A stretch of DNA of 64,000 bases from Rhodobacteraceae bacterium UBA6197 (GTDB taxonomy: Bacteria > Pseudomonadota > Alphaproteobacteria > Rhodobacterales > Rhodobacteraceae). The notes below the pieces were generated by a model. The model saw only the letters and a list, made by a program, of their open reading frames with translations. It made no database searches and had not been told where the DNA came from. This document shows, piece by piece, positions 18,536 to 27,448 of the stretch. The stretch's first letter is position 1. Every line of letters starts with the position of its first letter. A program made the translations under genes and the position numbers. The stretch is from the NCBI GenBank assembly GCA_002422085.1, contig DISZ01000018.1, positions 68,962 to 132,961 of the forward strand, in the 5' to 3' direction.

Positions 18536-20206
18536 TTGGACACCCCCAGCCCCCTTCTGTTTGTCCTGCATGTCGCAGGGGCGGCGGCGCTGTTGATCTG
18601 GGCGGTGCGGCTGGTGCGCACCGGGGTCGAGCGGGCGTTTTCGGTGCCGCTGCGGCGCTGGCTGAGGCGGTCTTCGGACAGCCGGCTGATGGCGTCAGGC
18701 ACCGGGGCGGCGGCGGCGGTGATGCTGCAAAGTTCGACCGCGGTGGCAATTCTGGTGACGAATTTCGCCGCCAGCGGCACGATTGTGGCCTCGGCGGCGC
18801 TGGCGATGATGCTGGGCGCCGATCTTGGCTCGGCGGTGGTGGCGCAGATCCTGCTGGTGCGGCAAAGCTGGCTGGTGCCGGTGCTGCTGCTGGCCGGCGT
18901 CGCGCTGTTTTTGCGCGGGCAGGAACGCCGGGTGCGCCAGATCGGGCGAATCCTGATCGGGCTGTCGCTGATCTTCGTGTCGCTGGACATGATCCGGGTG
19001 GCGACCGATCCGCTGCGCGACAGTTCGGGCATGGCCGCGGCGATGGGCTATCTGGGCCGCGATCTGTTGACCTCTTTCGCGCTGGGGGCGGTGTTCGCCT
19101 GGGTGGTGCACAGCTCGGTCGCGGCGGTGTTGCTGTTCGTGACGCTGGTCTTGCAAGGGGTGATGCCGATGCCGGCGGCGGTGGCGATGGTGCTGGGGGC
19201 CAATCTGGGCGGCTCGTTCATTGCCTATGTGCTGACGCTGGCGCAGCCGCTGGAGGCGCGGCGCGTGGTGGTCGCCAATCTGGCGCTGCGCGGCGGCGGG
19301 GCGGCGCTGGTGCTGGGCGCGATCATCCTGTTCAACCCGCCGCTGGAGTGGCTGGGCGCCAGCTCGGCGCGGGTGGTCATCAACCTGCATCTGGCGTTCA
19401 ACCTGCTGCTGGCGGTGCTGCTGATCCCGCTGGTCGGGCCGGTGACCCGCGCGGCGACTGCGCTGATGCCGCCCAAGGCGGACCCGGCTGGGGCGCTGGT
19501 GCGGGTCTCGGCGCTGGACCCCGTGGCGCTGGACACGCCCGACCGGGCGATGGCCTGTGCGGCGCGCGAAGTGCTGCGGATCGGTGAGGAAATCGAGACC
19601 ATGCTGCGGTCGGTCATCGGCATGTATCAGACTTGGGACGATGCCACCGCCGCCGCGATCGAGTTGCAGGAAAAGGCCGTGGACCGGATGCACTTCGAGA
19701 CCAAGCTTTACCTTGCGCAGATCAACCGGGGCCAGCTGGACGAGGCCACCGCCCGGCGCAGCATGGAGCTGTCAACGATCGCGATCAACCTCGAGGCGGC
19801 GGGCGATGCGATTGCGCGGTCAATGCTGGGGCTGGCGCGGCGGATGCATGTTTCCGGGGTCGCGTTTTCCGAACCCGGCTGGCGCGAGATCTGCGATTTC
19901 CACGACCGGGTGTTGTCGAATGTGCAACTGGCGTTGAACGTGCTGATGACGCTGGAACCCGATGCCGCGCGCGAGTTGGTGGCCGAAAAAGAGGCCGTGC
20001 GCGAGATCGAGCAGGCGCTGCAACGCTCGCATCTGGGGCGGCTGCGGCAGGGGTTGGCGGAAAGCATCGAGACCTCGAACATCCATCAGGAAACGCTGCG
20101 GGCGCTGAAGACGGTGAACACGTCATTTTCGATGGTGGCCTATCCAATTCTGGCGGAATCGGGGGATTTGCTGTCCAGCCGGCTGTCGTCGGGCGGCGCG
20201 CGCTAG
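18536..20206 (+). CDS. Na+/phosphate cotransporter family protein (NptA/PNaS type)
   Basis: The protein has about 556 aa. The N-terminal part has two related membrane repeats with the glutamine-serine-serine signature of the family (MLQSSTAVAI early, VVHSSVAAVLLF later). The C-terminal 200 residues form a PhoU-like helical domain (METKLYLAQINRG-like region and LSTIAINLEAAGDAIARS). It should import phosphate with sodium or help export it. No ATG fits well. A TTG at 18536 begins just before helix 1; an ATG at 18443 in the same frame would add a charged leader overlapping the promoter region. The start is therefore uncertain. Confidence 0.82.
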   Translation: MDTPSPLLFVLHVAGAAALLIWAVRLVRTGVERAFSVPLRRWLRRSSDSRLMASGTGAAAAVMLQSSTAVAILVTNFAASGTIVASAALAMMLGADLGSAVVAQILLVRQSWLVPVLLLAGVALFLRGQERRVRQIGRILIGLSLIFVSLDMIRVATDPLRDSSGMAAAMGYLGRDLLTSFALGAVFAWVVHSSVAAVLLFVTLVLQGVMPMPAAVAMVLGANLGGSFIAYVLTLAQPLEARRVVVANLALRGGGAALVLGAIILFNPPLEWLGASSARVVINLHLAFNLLLAVLLIPLVGPVTRAATALMPPKADPAGALVRVSALDPVALDTPDRAMACAAREVLRIGEEIETMLRSVIGMYQTWDDATAAAIELQEKAVDRMHFETKLYLAQINRGQLDEATARRSMELSTIAINLEAAGDAIARSMLGLARRMHVSGVAFSEPGWREICDFHDRVLSNVQLALNVLMTLEPDAARELVAEKEAVREIEQALQRSHLGRLRQGLAESIETSNIHQETLRALKTVNTSFSMVAYPILAESGDLLSSRLSSGGAR

Positions 20207-20228
20207 CGGCGCGGGCTTTTCGGCATTG

Positions 20229-20276
20229 CGGTTTTGGGGCGGGGCGGTTTTGGGGCGGGGCGGTTTTGGGGCGCGC
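20229..20276. repeat. 16-bp tandem repeat, 3 copies
   Basis: CGGTTTTGGGGCGGGG occurs twice (20229-20244, 20245-20260) and a third time with a changed end (20261-20276). It starts 23 bp after the Na/Pi cotransporter stop. The G-rich strand has runs of four G separated by short spacers and could fold into a G-quadruplex. Confidence 0.85.
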
Positions 20277-20320
20277 GTCAGGGGCGCCGCTTCGGGGGTA
20301 GGGCCTGTGGCGGGGTGATC

Positions 20321-21205
20321 TCAGGCGTCCCGGCCTTGGGCCGTGGCCAGCAGCGCGGCAAGGCCGCTGCGATAGTCGGGATAGCGCAGCACCACGCCCA
20401 GTTCGGACTTGATCCGGTCATTGCGCACGCGTTTGGATTCGGCATAGAAACTGCGCGCCATCGGTGTCATCCGGGCCGCGTCATAGGCCACGGCGGGGGG
20501 CGGCGGCAGGCCCAGCAGCGCGGCGGCATGGGCCAGAACGTCCTCGGGCGGGGCGGGGTCGTCGTCGCAGACGTTGTAGATCGCGCCGGGGTTCGGGCGG
20601 GCGATGCTGGCGGCCAGCGTGGTGGCGATGTCGTCAACATGAATGCGCGAGAACACCTGACCCGGCTTGATGATCCGGCGCGCGCTGCCATCGCGGACCT
20701 TTTCGAACGGGCCGCGGCCGGGACCATAGATCCCCGCCAGCCGAAACACATGCAGCGGCAGACCGCTGGCCTTGGCCAGCACCTGCCAGGCCGCCTCGGC
20801 GGTGACACGGGCGCGGCCCCGGTCGGTGGCGGGGGTCAGGGGGGTCATCTCATCGACCCAGCCGCCGCCGTGGTCGCCGTAAACGCCAGTGGTGGACAGA
20901 TAGCCCAGCCATTGCAGATGCGGTGCTGCGGCCGCGATGGCCGCCGCTTCGCGCGCCAGAACCGGGTCGCCCTCGGACCCCGGCGCGACCGAGCTCAGCA
21001 GATGCGTCGCCCGCGCCAAGAGCGGCGCCAGCGGCGTGCCGGGCCAGAGCACCGGCGTTACCCCCTCGGCGGCAAGGCGGGCCGCGCTTTCGGCGTTTCG
21101 GGTGGTGCCGATGACCTGCCAGCCCTCGGCCAGCAACCGCCGCCCCAGCGCCCGCGCCGAATAGCCATGCCCCAGCGACAGCAGCGTTTTCACCGGCGCC
21201 GTCAT
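20321..21205 (-). CDS. NAD(P)-dependent epimerase/SDR-like protein (YeeZ type)
   Basis: The 294-aa protein has a slightly degenerate Rossmann motif (LLSLGHGYSARALGRRL). It carries the extended-SDR elements STTGVYGDHGG and VFRLAGIYGPGRGPFE and a late FSRIHVDDIATTLAASI. Proteins of this group (COG0451, YeeZ-like) bind NAD(P) but have no assigned reaction. The catalytic Tyr-x-x-x-Lys is not obvious. It overlaps the SelW-like gene by 4 bp and is probably co-transcribed with it. Confidence 0.8.
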   Translation of the reverse strand: MTAPVKTLLSLGHGYSARALGRRLLAEGWQVIGTTRNAESAARLAAEGVTPVLWPGTPLAPLLARATHLLSSVAPGSEGDPVLAREAAAIAAAAPHLQWLGYLSTTGVYGDHGGGWVDEMTPLTPATDRGRARVTAEAAWQVLAKASGLPLHVFRLAGIYGPGRGPFEKVRDGSARRIIKPGQVFSRIHVDDIATTLAASIARPNPGAIYNVCDDDPAPPEDVLAHAAALLGLPPPPAVAYDAARMTPMARSFYAESKRVRNDRIKSELGVVLRYPDYRSGLAALLATAQGRDA

Positions 21206-21558
21206 GGTTTCGCCCCAGCCGTGGGGTCAGTTGCGGGGTCGGTTGGAGAGTCGGTTGTAGGGTCGCCCTCTGGCCCGCCCCGCGCCGCGCGGTCAAGATG
21301 CCCAAGGTCGCGGTCCGGGGCGATCACGTCGCGCAGGCGGCGCTTGAGCGCGGCGGCCTCGGGAAAGCCGCCATCGGTCTTGCGGTCCCACAGCGGCTGA
21401 CCCGCAACGCTGATCGCAAAGACGCCGCCATGGCCGGGCACCAGCGTCACCCCGCCCAGATCGTCGCCAAAGCTTTGCAAAAGCTCTTGTGCCAGCCAGC
21501 CGGCGCGCAGCAGCCAGTTGCAGCCGGTGCAATAGGTGATGGTGACGAGGGGCTTCAT
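21202..21558 (-). CDS. SelT/SelW/SelH (Rdx) family selenoprotein-like redox protein
   Basis: The 118-aa protein starts MKPLVTITYCTGCNWLLRAG; CTGC is the CxxC redox motif of the Rdx family, with cysteine where some homologues have selenocysteine. GGVFAISVAGQPLWDRK and GGFPEAAALKRRLRDVI complete the thioredoxin-like core at about residue 85. The C-terminal tail is not conserved: it is built of a 12-bp degenerate tandem repeat and is rich in Asp, Pro and Thr. AAAGGAG precedes the ATG. Confidence 0.85.
   Translation of the reverse strand: MKPLVTITYCTGCNWLLRAGWLAQELLQSFGDDLGGVTLVPGHGGVFAISVAGQPLWDRKTDGGFPEAAALKRRLRDVIAPDRDLGHLDRAARGGPEGDPTTDSPTDPATDPTAGAKP
21224..21268. repeat. 12-bp degenerate tandem repeat inside the SelW-like gene
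   Basis: About 3.5 units of a 12-bp repeat (GGGGTCAGTTGC, GGGGTCGGTTGG, AGAGTCGGTTGT and a partial) lie in the 3' end of the Rdx-family gene and encode its DPTTDSPTDPATDP tail. The conserved fold ends before it, so the tail looks like repeat expansion into coding sequence. Confidence 0.65.
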
Positions 21559-21631
21559 GGCGGGGCTCCTTTCGGCTTTGATAGCGCGCGCGCGGTTTCA
21601 TCACAACGTCACTTGCAAGGGGCGCGGCGTG

Positions 21632-23464
21632 ATGACAGATTTCGGCATGGAAACGATGAATTCTTTGAAATCCTGGGCCGAGGCCGCGCCGCATCTGATT
21701 GCCGTCGCCATGGGTCGGGTGCCTGCCGATCTGGTGATCCGTGGCGGGCAGTGGGTCAATGTCCACACGCGCGAGGTCTTGCCGGGCCATGATGTGGCGG
21801 TGGCGATGGGGCGGTTTGCCTATATCGGGCCGGACGCGGGGCACTGCATCGGCCCCGATACCGAGGTGATCGAGGCCGAGGGGCGCTACATGATCCCCGG
21901 TCTGGTCGATGGCCATATGCATATCGAAAGCGGCATGCTGACCCCGGCCGAGTTTGCCGCCGCGGTGATCCCGCATGGCACCACGACGATGTTCACCGAC
22001 CCGCATGAAATCGCCAATGTGCTGGGCCTTCGGGGCGTGCGGATGATGCATGACGAGGCGGCGTTGCAGCCGGTCAGCATCTACACCCAGATGCCCAGCT
22101 GCGCGCCCTCGGCGCCGGGGCTGGAAACCACGGGCTTTGAAATCTCGGCCGAAGATGTGGCCGAGGCGATGGGCTGGCCCGGCATCATCGGTCTGGGCGA
22201 GATGATGAACTTTCCCGGCGTGGTGGCGGGGGATGCGAAGATGCTGGCGGAAATGGCCGCAACGATGCGCGCCGGCAAGACCGTCGGCGGCCATTACGCC
22301 AGCCCCGATCTGGGCCATGCCTTTGCCGCCTATGTCGCCGGTGGCGCCGCCGACGATCACGAAGGCACCTGCGAGGCCGATGCGGTGGCGCGGGTGCGGC
22401 AAGGGATGCGGTCGATGATGCGGCTGGGATCGGCGTGGTATGACGTGGAAACGCAGATCACGGCGGTGACGGAAAAGGGCCTTGATCCGCGCAGCTTCAT
22501 CCTGTGCACCGATGATTGCCATTCGGGCACACTGGTCCACGAAGGCCATATGAACCGCGTTCTGCGCCACGCGATCGCCTGCGGCTGCGAGCCCTTGGTG
22601 GCGCTGCAGATGTGCACGATCAACACCGCGACGCATTTCGGGCTGGAACGCGAACTGGGCAGCATCACACCGGGGCGGCGGGCCGACTTGATCCTGACCT
22701 CGGATCTGCGATTGCTGCCGATTGAGCGGGTGATCGCGCGCGGGGTGACGGTGGCGGAGGGGGGCGTGCTGACGGTGCCCTGCCCGCATTACGACTGGCC
22801 CGAAAGCGCGCGCCAAACGGTCAATCTGGGCAAGCGGCTGGCGGCCGAGGACTTTGCGATTGCCGCCCCCGAGGGCGCCAACACCGTCACCGCGCGGGTG
22901 ATCGGCGTGGTCGAAAATCAGGCGCCGACCAAGGCGCTGACCGCCGAGATGGCGGTGGCCGAGGGGCTGGTGCCTGCCGACCCGGCACGCGACATCGCCC
23001 AGATCGCGCTGGTCGAGCGGCACCGCGGCACCGGCGGCGTGGTCAACGGGTTCGTGTCGGGGTTTGGCTATCAGGGCCGGATGGCGATCGGGTCAACCGT
23101 CGCGCATGACAGCCACCACATGATCGTGGTCGGCACCGATGCCGCGATGATGGCCGCCGCCGCGAACCGGCTGGGCGAGATGGGCGGCGGCATTACCGTG
23201 TGGCGCGATGGCGCCGAAATCGCCGCCGTGCCGCTGCCGATTGCCGGGCTGATGTCGGACGCCCCCGCCGCCGAGGTCGCCGCAAGCGCGCAGCGGATGG
23301 TGACCGCGATGGCCGACTGTGGCTGCACGCTGAACAATGCCTATATGCAGCACAGCCTGCTGGCGCTGGTGGTGATCCCGGAAATACGGATCTCGGATCT
23401 GGGGCTGGTCGATGTGACGCGTTTCGAACTGACCAATCTGTTCAAAGACCCCGGCGAGGCCTGA
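21632..23464 (+). CDS. ade: adenine deaminase
   Basis: The protein is about 610 aa and belongs to the amidohydrolase-type adenine deaminases (AdeC). The metal-binding pair is in GLVDGHMHIESGML. HGTTTMFTDPHEIANV, CTDDCHSGTLVHEGHMN and the C-terminal DSHHMIVVGTD and GCTLNNAYMQHSLLAL segments are diagnostic. It converts adenine to hypoxanthine and ammonia. Three starts are possible (21632, 21647, 21656); 21632 is used because AAGGGG lies 9 bp upstream, but 21656 with a GGAAA is also credible. It is followed closely by AMP nucleosidase on the same strand. Confidence 0.94.
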   Translation: MTDFGMETMNSLKSWAEAAPHLIAVAMGRVPADLVIRGGQWVNVHTREVLPGHDVAVAMGRFAYIGPDAGHCIGPDTEVIEAEGRYMIPGLVDGHMHIESGMLTPAEFAAAVIPHGTTTMFTDPHEIANVLGLRGVRMMHDEAALQPVSIYTQMPSCAPSAPGLETTGFEISAEDVAEAMGWPGIIGLGEMMNFPGVVAGDAKMLAEMAATMRAGKTVGGHYASPDLGHAFAAYVAGGAADDHEGTCEADAVARVRQGMRSMMRLGSAWYDVETQITAVTEKGLDPRSFILCTDDCHSGTLVHEGHMNRVLRHAIACGCEPLVALQMCTINTATHFGLERELGSITPGRRADLILTSDLRLLPIERVIARGVTVAEGGVLTVPCPHYDWPESARQTVNLGKRLAAEDFAIAAPEGANTVTARVIGVVENQAPTKALTAEMAVAEGLVPADPARDIAQIALVERHRGTGGVVNGFVSGFGYQGRMAIGSTVAHDSHHMIVVGTDAAMMAAAANRLGEMGGGITVWRDGAEIAAVPLPIAGLMSDAPAAEVAASAQRMVTAMADCGCTLNNAYMQHSLLALVVIPEIRISDLGLVDVTRFELTNLFKDPGEA

Positions 23465-23506
23465 ACCCTTGCCCTGAATGACGTTCCGAAAATGGAAGCA
23501 CCCGAT

Positions 23507-24988
23507 ATGAACAAAACCGATAATCTGACGACGATGAGTCCGCACCCGACCCCGCCCGAGCTGTTCACCGATGCCGCCGCGGCGGTGGCGCGGCTTGAGG
23601 CGCTATACGCGCAATCGACCGAGTTCCTGCTGGACAAGTTCAACGAGACGCTGCGCTCGGGGCGGCCGTTGGCGCGGTTTCGCGCCTTTTACCCCGAGGT
23701 GCGGATCACCACGACCAGCCACGCCAAGGCCGACAACCGGATGGCTTTTGGTCATGTCTCGTTGCCCGGCACCTATGTTGCCACGATCACCCGGCCCGAT
23801 CTGTTCCGGCACTATCTGGTGCAGCAATTGGGCCATCTGATCCGCAACCACGGGGTGCCGGTCGAGGTCGGGCCCTCGACCACGCCGATGCCGGTGCATT
23901 TTGCCGTCGCCGCCAATCCCGAGGTGAACGTGCCGCAAGAGGGGGTGCTGGACTTTCCCCTGCGCGATGTGTTCGACGTGCCCGATCTGGCGACGATGAA
24001 CGACGATATCGTCAACGGCACCGCCGGGGCGAACCCGGACGGGTCAGGCCACCTGGCGCCGTTTACCGCGCAGCGGGTCGATTATTCGCTGGCGCGGCTG
24101 TCGCACTACACCGCGACCAACGCCGACCATTTCCAGAACCATGTGCTGTTCACCAACTACCAGTTCTACGTCGAGGAATTCGAGATGGTGGCGCGGCGGA
24201 TGCTGGGCGACCCGAGCTCGGGGTATAGCGAATTCGTCGGGCCGGGCAACGCGTCGATCCGCGGCTGCGACGATCCGCTGGAAAGCACCGGCAAGACGCC
24301 GCAGATGCCCAGCTATCACCTCAAGCGGCCCGACGGACAGGGCATCACGCTGGTCAATATCGGCGTTGGCCCCAGCAACGCCAAGACCGCGACGGACCAT
24401 ATCGCGGTGCTGCGCCCGCATGCCTGGATGATGGTTGGCCACTGCGCCGGGCTGCGCAACAGCCAGCAGCTGGGCGATTTCGTGCTGGCCCATGCCTATC
24501 TGCGCGAAGATCATGTGCTGGATGACGATCTGCCGGTCTGGGTGCCGATCCCGGCGCTGGCGGAAATCCAGATCGCGCTGGAAGAGGCGGTCGAAGAGGT
24601 GACGCAGCTGGAAGGCTATGATCTGAAACGGATCATGCGCACCGGCACCGTGGCCACGATCGACAACCGCAACTGGGAATTGCGCGACCAGTCCGGCCCG
24701 GTGCAGCGGCTCAGCCAAAGCCGCGCCATCGCGCTGGATATGGAAAGCGCCACGATCGCCGCCAACGGGTTCCGGTTTCGGGTGCCCTATGGCACGCTGC
24801 TTTGCGTTTCGGACAAGCCGCTGCATGGCGAATTGAAGCTGCCGGGGATGGCGACCGCCTTCTACAAGACCCAGGTGGCCAACCATCTGCTGATCGGTAT
24901 TCGCGCGATGGAACGGCTGCGCGAGATGCCTTTGGAACGCATCCACAGCCGCAAGTTGCGCAGCTTTGATGAGACCGCGTTCCTCTGA
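23507..24988 (+). CDS. amn: AMP nucleosidase
   Basis: The 493-aa product is close in length to E. coli Amn. It has the N-terminal Amn domain (TEFLLDKFNETL, YPEVRITTTSHAK) and a C-terminal phosphorylase-like catalytic domain (INIGVGPSNAKTATDHIAVLRP-like region, GHCAGLRNSQQLGDF, LDMESATIAANGFRF). It cleaves AMP to adenine and ribose 5-phosphate. The ATG at 23507 has GGAAG upstream; one at 23492 lacks a ribosome-binding site. Paired with adenine deaminase 42 bp upstream, it would turn AMP into hypoxanthine by way of adenine. Confidence 0.95.
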   Translation: MNKTDNLTTMSPHPTPPELFTDAAAAVARLEALYAQSTEFLLDKFNETLRSGRPLARFRAFYPEVRITTTSHAKADNRMAFGHVSLPGTYVATITRPDLFRHYLVQQLGHLIRNHGVPVEVGPSTTPMPVHFAVAANPEVNVPQEGVLDFPLRDVFDVPDLATMNDDIVNGTAGANPDGSGHLAPFTAQRVDYSLARLSHYTATNADHFQNHVLFTNYQFYVEEFEMVARRMLGDPSSGYSEFVGPGNASIRGCDDPLESTGKTPQMPSYHLKRPDGQGITLVNIGVGPSNAKTATDHIAVLRPHAWMMVGHCAGLRNSQQLGDFVLAHAYLREDHVLDDDLPVWVPIPALAEIQIALEEAVEEVTQLEGYDLKRIMRTGTVATIDNRNWELRDQSGPVQRLSQSRAIALDMESATIAANGFRFRVPYGTLLCVSDKPLHGELKLPGMATAFYKTQVANHLLIGIRAMERLREMPLERIHSRKLRSFDETAFL

Positions 24989-25119
24989 CGCGGCGAAAAC
25001 CGGGCAATTGACGCGAAAACCCCTTGCCATAGGGCAAAAAACCGTGTGTTACATGGCCACCAAGCCGCCAGATTGCGGCCCTGATGACCCCGCAAAGGGG
25101 CGTATGAGAGGAGACAGAT

Positions 25120-25407
25120 ATGTCGAAACCGATGACCAAGACCCAGCTTGTCGCCGCTCTGGCCGAAGCCATGGGTGCGGACAAGAAAACCGCTTCGGCT
25201 GCGCTGGATGCCGTGGCGGATGTCGTGACCCGTGAAGTCGCCGCCGGTGGCGCGGTCACGCTGCCGGGGATTGGCAAGGTATCGTGCCGCGCCCGTCCCG
25301 AGCGTCAAGTGCGCAACCCGGCCACGGGCGAGACGATGACCAAAGCCGCCGACAAGCAGGTGAAAGTCACCATCGCCAAATCGCTGAAAGACAGCGTGAA
25401 CGGCTGA
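25120..25407 (+). CDS. HU-family DNA-binding protein
   Basis: The 95-aa protein begins MSKPMTKTQLVAALAEAMG and has the beta-arm signature GKVSCRARPERQVRNPATGE of the HU/IHF fold. It is a nucleoid protein; HU rather than IHF is likely from the sequence, but I would not name a subunit. GAGAGGAGA lies upstream of the ATG. The 130 bp before it contain TTGCCA and TTACAT hexamers with a long 19-bp spacing, so the promoter is uncertain. An intrinsic terminator follows. Confidence 0.92.
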   Translation: MSKPMTKTQLVAALAEAMGADKKTASAALDAVADVVTREVAAGGAVTLPGIGKVSCRARPERQVRNPATGETMTKAADKQVKVTIAKSLKDSVNG

Positions 25408-25448
25408 TTTCGCGCGCCGCCCCTTGCGGGTGGACCGCTATCGGATAG

Positions 25449-25483
25449 GGTCGCCCTTCGGAGATACCGAGGGCGACCTTTTT
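25449..25483 (+). terminator. Rho-independent terminator of the HU gene
   Basis: GGTCGCCCT and AGGGCGACC form a 9-bp stem extended by CGG/CCG with one bulge and an AGATA loop. TTTTT follows at 79-83 past 25400. It is placed 42 bp after the HU stop codon and is a strong intrinsic terminator. Confidence 0.9.
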
Positions 25484-25555
25484 CATGACCAGAGTGCCGC
25501 CAGACCGGACCGGACGCCAGCGGGTGACCAAGGCCGGGGTGGGCGCGGGGCGGCG

Positions 25556-25662
25556 TCGGGCACTTCGACGTCGGGCACTTCGACGTCGGGCGTGGCGAGG
25601 TTGGGCGCGGGCGGGGTTGGGCGCGGGCGGAATTGGGCACTTCGACCTTGGGCGCGTTGGAA
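25556..25662. repeat. 15-bp degenerate minisatellite, about 7 units
   Basis: Two exact TCGGGCACTTCGACG units (25556-25585) are followed by TCGGGCGTGGCGAGG, TTGGGCGCGGGCGGG, TTGGGCGCGGGCGGA, a 2-bp slip, TTGGGCACTTCGACC and TTGGGCGCGTTGGAA. The array fills most of the gap between the HU terminator and the DMT gene. It is open in one frame but does not resemble a protein. Confidence 0.85.
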
Positions 25663-25681
25663 CAGGGCAAGGATCACCGAC

Positions 25682-26548
25682 ATGGATTTTCGCGCGATTT
25701 TGATGGGGTTGGCCTTTGCGCTGATGTGGTCATCGGCCTTTACCTCGGCACGGATGATCGTCGCCGAGGCACCACCGCTGACGGCTCTGGCGCTGCGGTT
25801 CCTGATCTCGGGGATCATCGGCGTCACGATTGCGCTGATGATGGGGCAAAGCTGGCGGCTGAACCGGGCGCAGTGGCGCGCGACGCTGATCTTCGGGCTG
25901 TGCCAGAACGCGCTGTATCTGGGCATGAATTTCGTGGCGATGCAGTGGATCGAGGCCTCGCTGGCGGCGATCATCGCCTCGACGATGCCGCTGATGGTGG
26001 CATTTCTTGGCTGGGTGACCTTTGGCGACCGGGTGCGGCCGCTGGGGCTGGCGGGGCTGGTCGCGGGGGTCATCGGAGTGGCGATCATCATGGGGGCGCG
26101 GCTGTCGGGCGGGGTCGATGTGACTGGCATGGTGCTGTGCTTTGTGGCCGCGCTGGCGCTATCGGTGGCGACACTGTCGGTGCGCGGCGCGTCCTCGGGC
26201 GGCAATGTGATGATGATCGTCGGGTTGCAGATGTTCGTCGGCGCGGCGCTGCTGGCGGTCGCGGCGCTGATGTTCGAAAGCTGGACGGTGCATTGGTCGC
26301 CGCGCCTTCTGGCGGCGTTCGCCTATACCACGCTGGTGCCCGGCGTGATCGCGACATGGGTCTGGTTCTGGCTGGTGGCGCGGATCGGCGCGGTCAAGGC
26401 TGCCACGTTTCACTTTCTCAACCCGTTTTTCGGGGTGGCGGTGGCGGCGGCGCTGCTGGGCGAAAGGCTGGGGCTGATGGATATCGTCGGGGTGATCATC
26501 ATCGCCGGCGGGATTCTGGCGGTGCAGGTCTCGAAGCAGGTGCGATGA
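25682..26548 (+). CDS. DMT/EamA-family exporter
   Basis: The 288-aa protein has ten predicted hydrophobic segments in two EamA-like halves (MWSSAFTSARMIVAEAPPL at the start, ATWVWFWLVARIGAVKAATF in the second half). Such RhaT/YdcZ-type carriers usually export amino acids or other small metabolites; the substrate is not visible. The ATG at 25682 has AAGGA upstream and starts directly before helix 1. The same frame is open further 5' only because it passes through the minisatellite. Confidence 0.85.
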   Translation: MDFRAILMGLAFALMWSSAFTSARMIVAEAPPLTALALRFLISGIIGVTIALMMGQSWRLNRAQWRATLIFGLCQNALYLGMNFVAMQWIEASLAAIIASTMPLMVAFLGWVTFGDRVRPLGLAGLVAGVIGVAIIMGARLSGGVDVTGMVLCFVAALALSVATLSVRGASSGGNVMMIVGLQMFVGAALLAVAALMFESWTVHWSPRLLAAFAYTTLVPGVIATWVWFWLVARIGAVKAATFHFLNPFFGVAVAAALLGERLGLMDIVGVIIIAGGILAVQVSKQVR

Positions 26549-26628
26549 CGGCTTTGTGAAGCCGCACCGTGAAACCAATCGACCGGCGGCGGCGTATCGG
26601 CAGCTAACAGGCAACCGACAGGTGCGCG

Positions 26629-27396
26629 ATGGAGCTGATACTGGCCTATGGAGCGGGGCTTTTGACCCTGATCAACCCCTGCGTTCTGCCGGTGCTGCCG
26701 ATCGTTCTGGCGACGGCGGCGGGGCGCCATCCGCTGGGGCCGGTGGCGCTGACCGCGGGGATGAGCGTGGCCTTCGTGGCGCTGGGGCTGCTGGTCACGG
26801 TCGCGGGGCGCAGCCTTGGCATTTCGGAAAGCACGATGGTGCGGGCGGGCGCGCTGGCGATGCTGGGCTTTGGGCTGGTGCTGCTGGTGCCGCGGCTGGG
26901 GTTTGGCTTTCAGGCGGCAACTGCCGGCGTGGCGGCGCAGGCCGATGCCGGGATCGACCGGGTGATGCGGGCCGGGTCCGGGCGCGCGCCGGGGCAAGGT
27001 CGCGCGCCGGGGCAAGGTCTGGCCGACGGTCTGGCCGGGCAGGCGCTGGGGGGCGCGCTGTTGGGCGCCGCCTGGAGCCCCTGCATCGGGCCGACGCTGG
27101 GCGGCGCCATCGCTCTGGCCAGCACCGGCGAAAGCCTGCTCAGCGCCGGGGCGATCATGACCGCCTTTGCCGCCGGGCTATCGACGGTGCTGCTGGCGCT
27201 GGCCTATGGCGGGCGCCGCCTGCTCATGGCGAACCGGGCCCGCGCGGCACGGATCGCGGCCCGCGCCCGACCGCTGATCGGCGCGGTTTTCGTGCTGGTC
27301 GCGCTGGCGATCCTCAGCGGGCTGGCCGCCCGGACCGAGGGCGCGCTGTTGAACCTGATGCCGATCTGGCTGCAAGACCTGTCGGTCGCCATCTGA
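26629..27396 (+). CDS. CcdA/DsbD-type cytochrome c biogenesis membrane protein
   Basis: The 255-aa membrane protein has the redox-active cysteine pair of CcdA: one in NPCVLPVLP (helix 1) and one in SPCIGPTLGG (helix 4). Such proteins carry electrons from cytoplasmic thioredoxin to the periplasm. Between the halves is a short basic duplication, GRAPGQGRAPGQG, encoded by an 18-bp direct repeat, in the loop joining the two bundles. It heads a run of periplasmic redox genes leading to the nos region and probably feeds the thioredoxin-like proteins that keep copper and haem sites reduced. Confidence 0.88.
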   Translation: MELILAYGAGLLTLINPCVLPVLPIVLATAAGRHPLGPVALTAGMSVAFVALGLLVTVAGRSLGISESTMVRAGALAMLGFGLVLLVPRLGFGFQAATAGVAAQADAGIDRVMRAGSGRAPGQGRAPGQGLADGLAGQALGGALLGAAWSPCIGPTLGGAIALASTGESLLSAGAIMTAFAAGLSTVLLALAYGGRRLLMANRARAARIAARARPLIGAVFVLVALAILSGLAARTEGALLNLMPIWLQDLSVAI

Positions 27397-27407
27397 TGAC
27401 CCGACCG

Positions 27408-27435
27408 CCAACCGCTTTGAACCAACCGCTTTGAA
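27408..27435. repeat. 14-bp direct duplication in the ccdA-trx gap
   Basis: CCAACCGCTTTGAA occurs twice in tandem at 27408-27421 and 27422-27435. The second copy runs into the AAAAGGAG ribosome-binding site of the next gene. It is a short duplication, with no evidence of function. Confidence 0.75.
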
Positions 27436-27448
27436 AAGGAGACCTCCG

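Noticed and set aside
21293..23023. A 576-codon open frame opposite adenine deaminase
   Set aside because: Composition is rich in His, Arg and Gly, as expected for an antisense shadow; the adenine deaminase frame has all its catalytic motifs.
25008..25054. Promoter of the HU gene
   Set aside because: TTGACG or TTGCCA cannot be paired with a -10 hexamer at 16-18 bp; the best match has a 19-bp spacing, too weak to list.
26556..27434. A 292-codon frame overlapping ccdA in another phase
   Set aside because: It is Gly/Ala/Arg-rich without motifs, while the ccdA frame has the paired cysteines and membrane segments.
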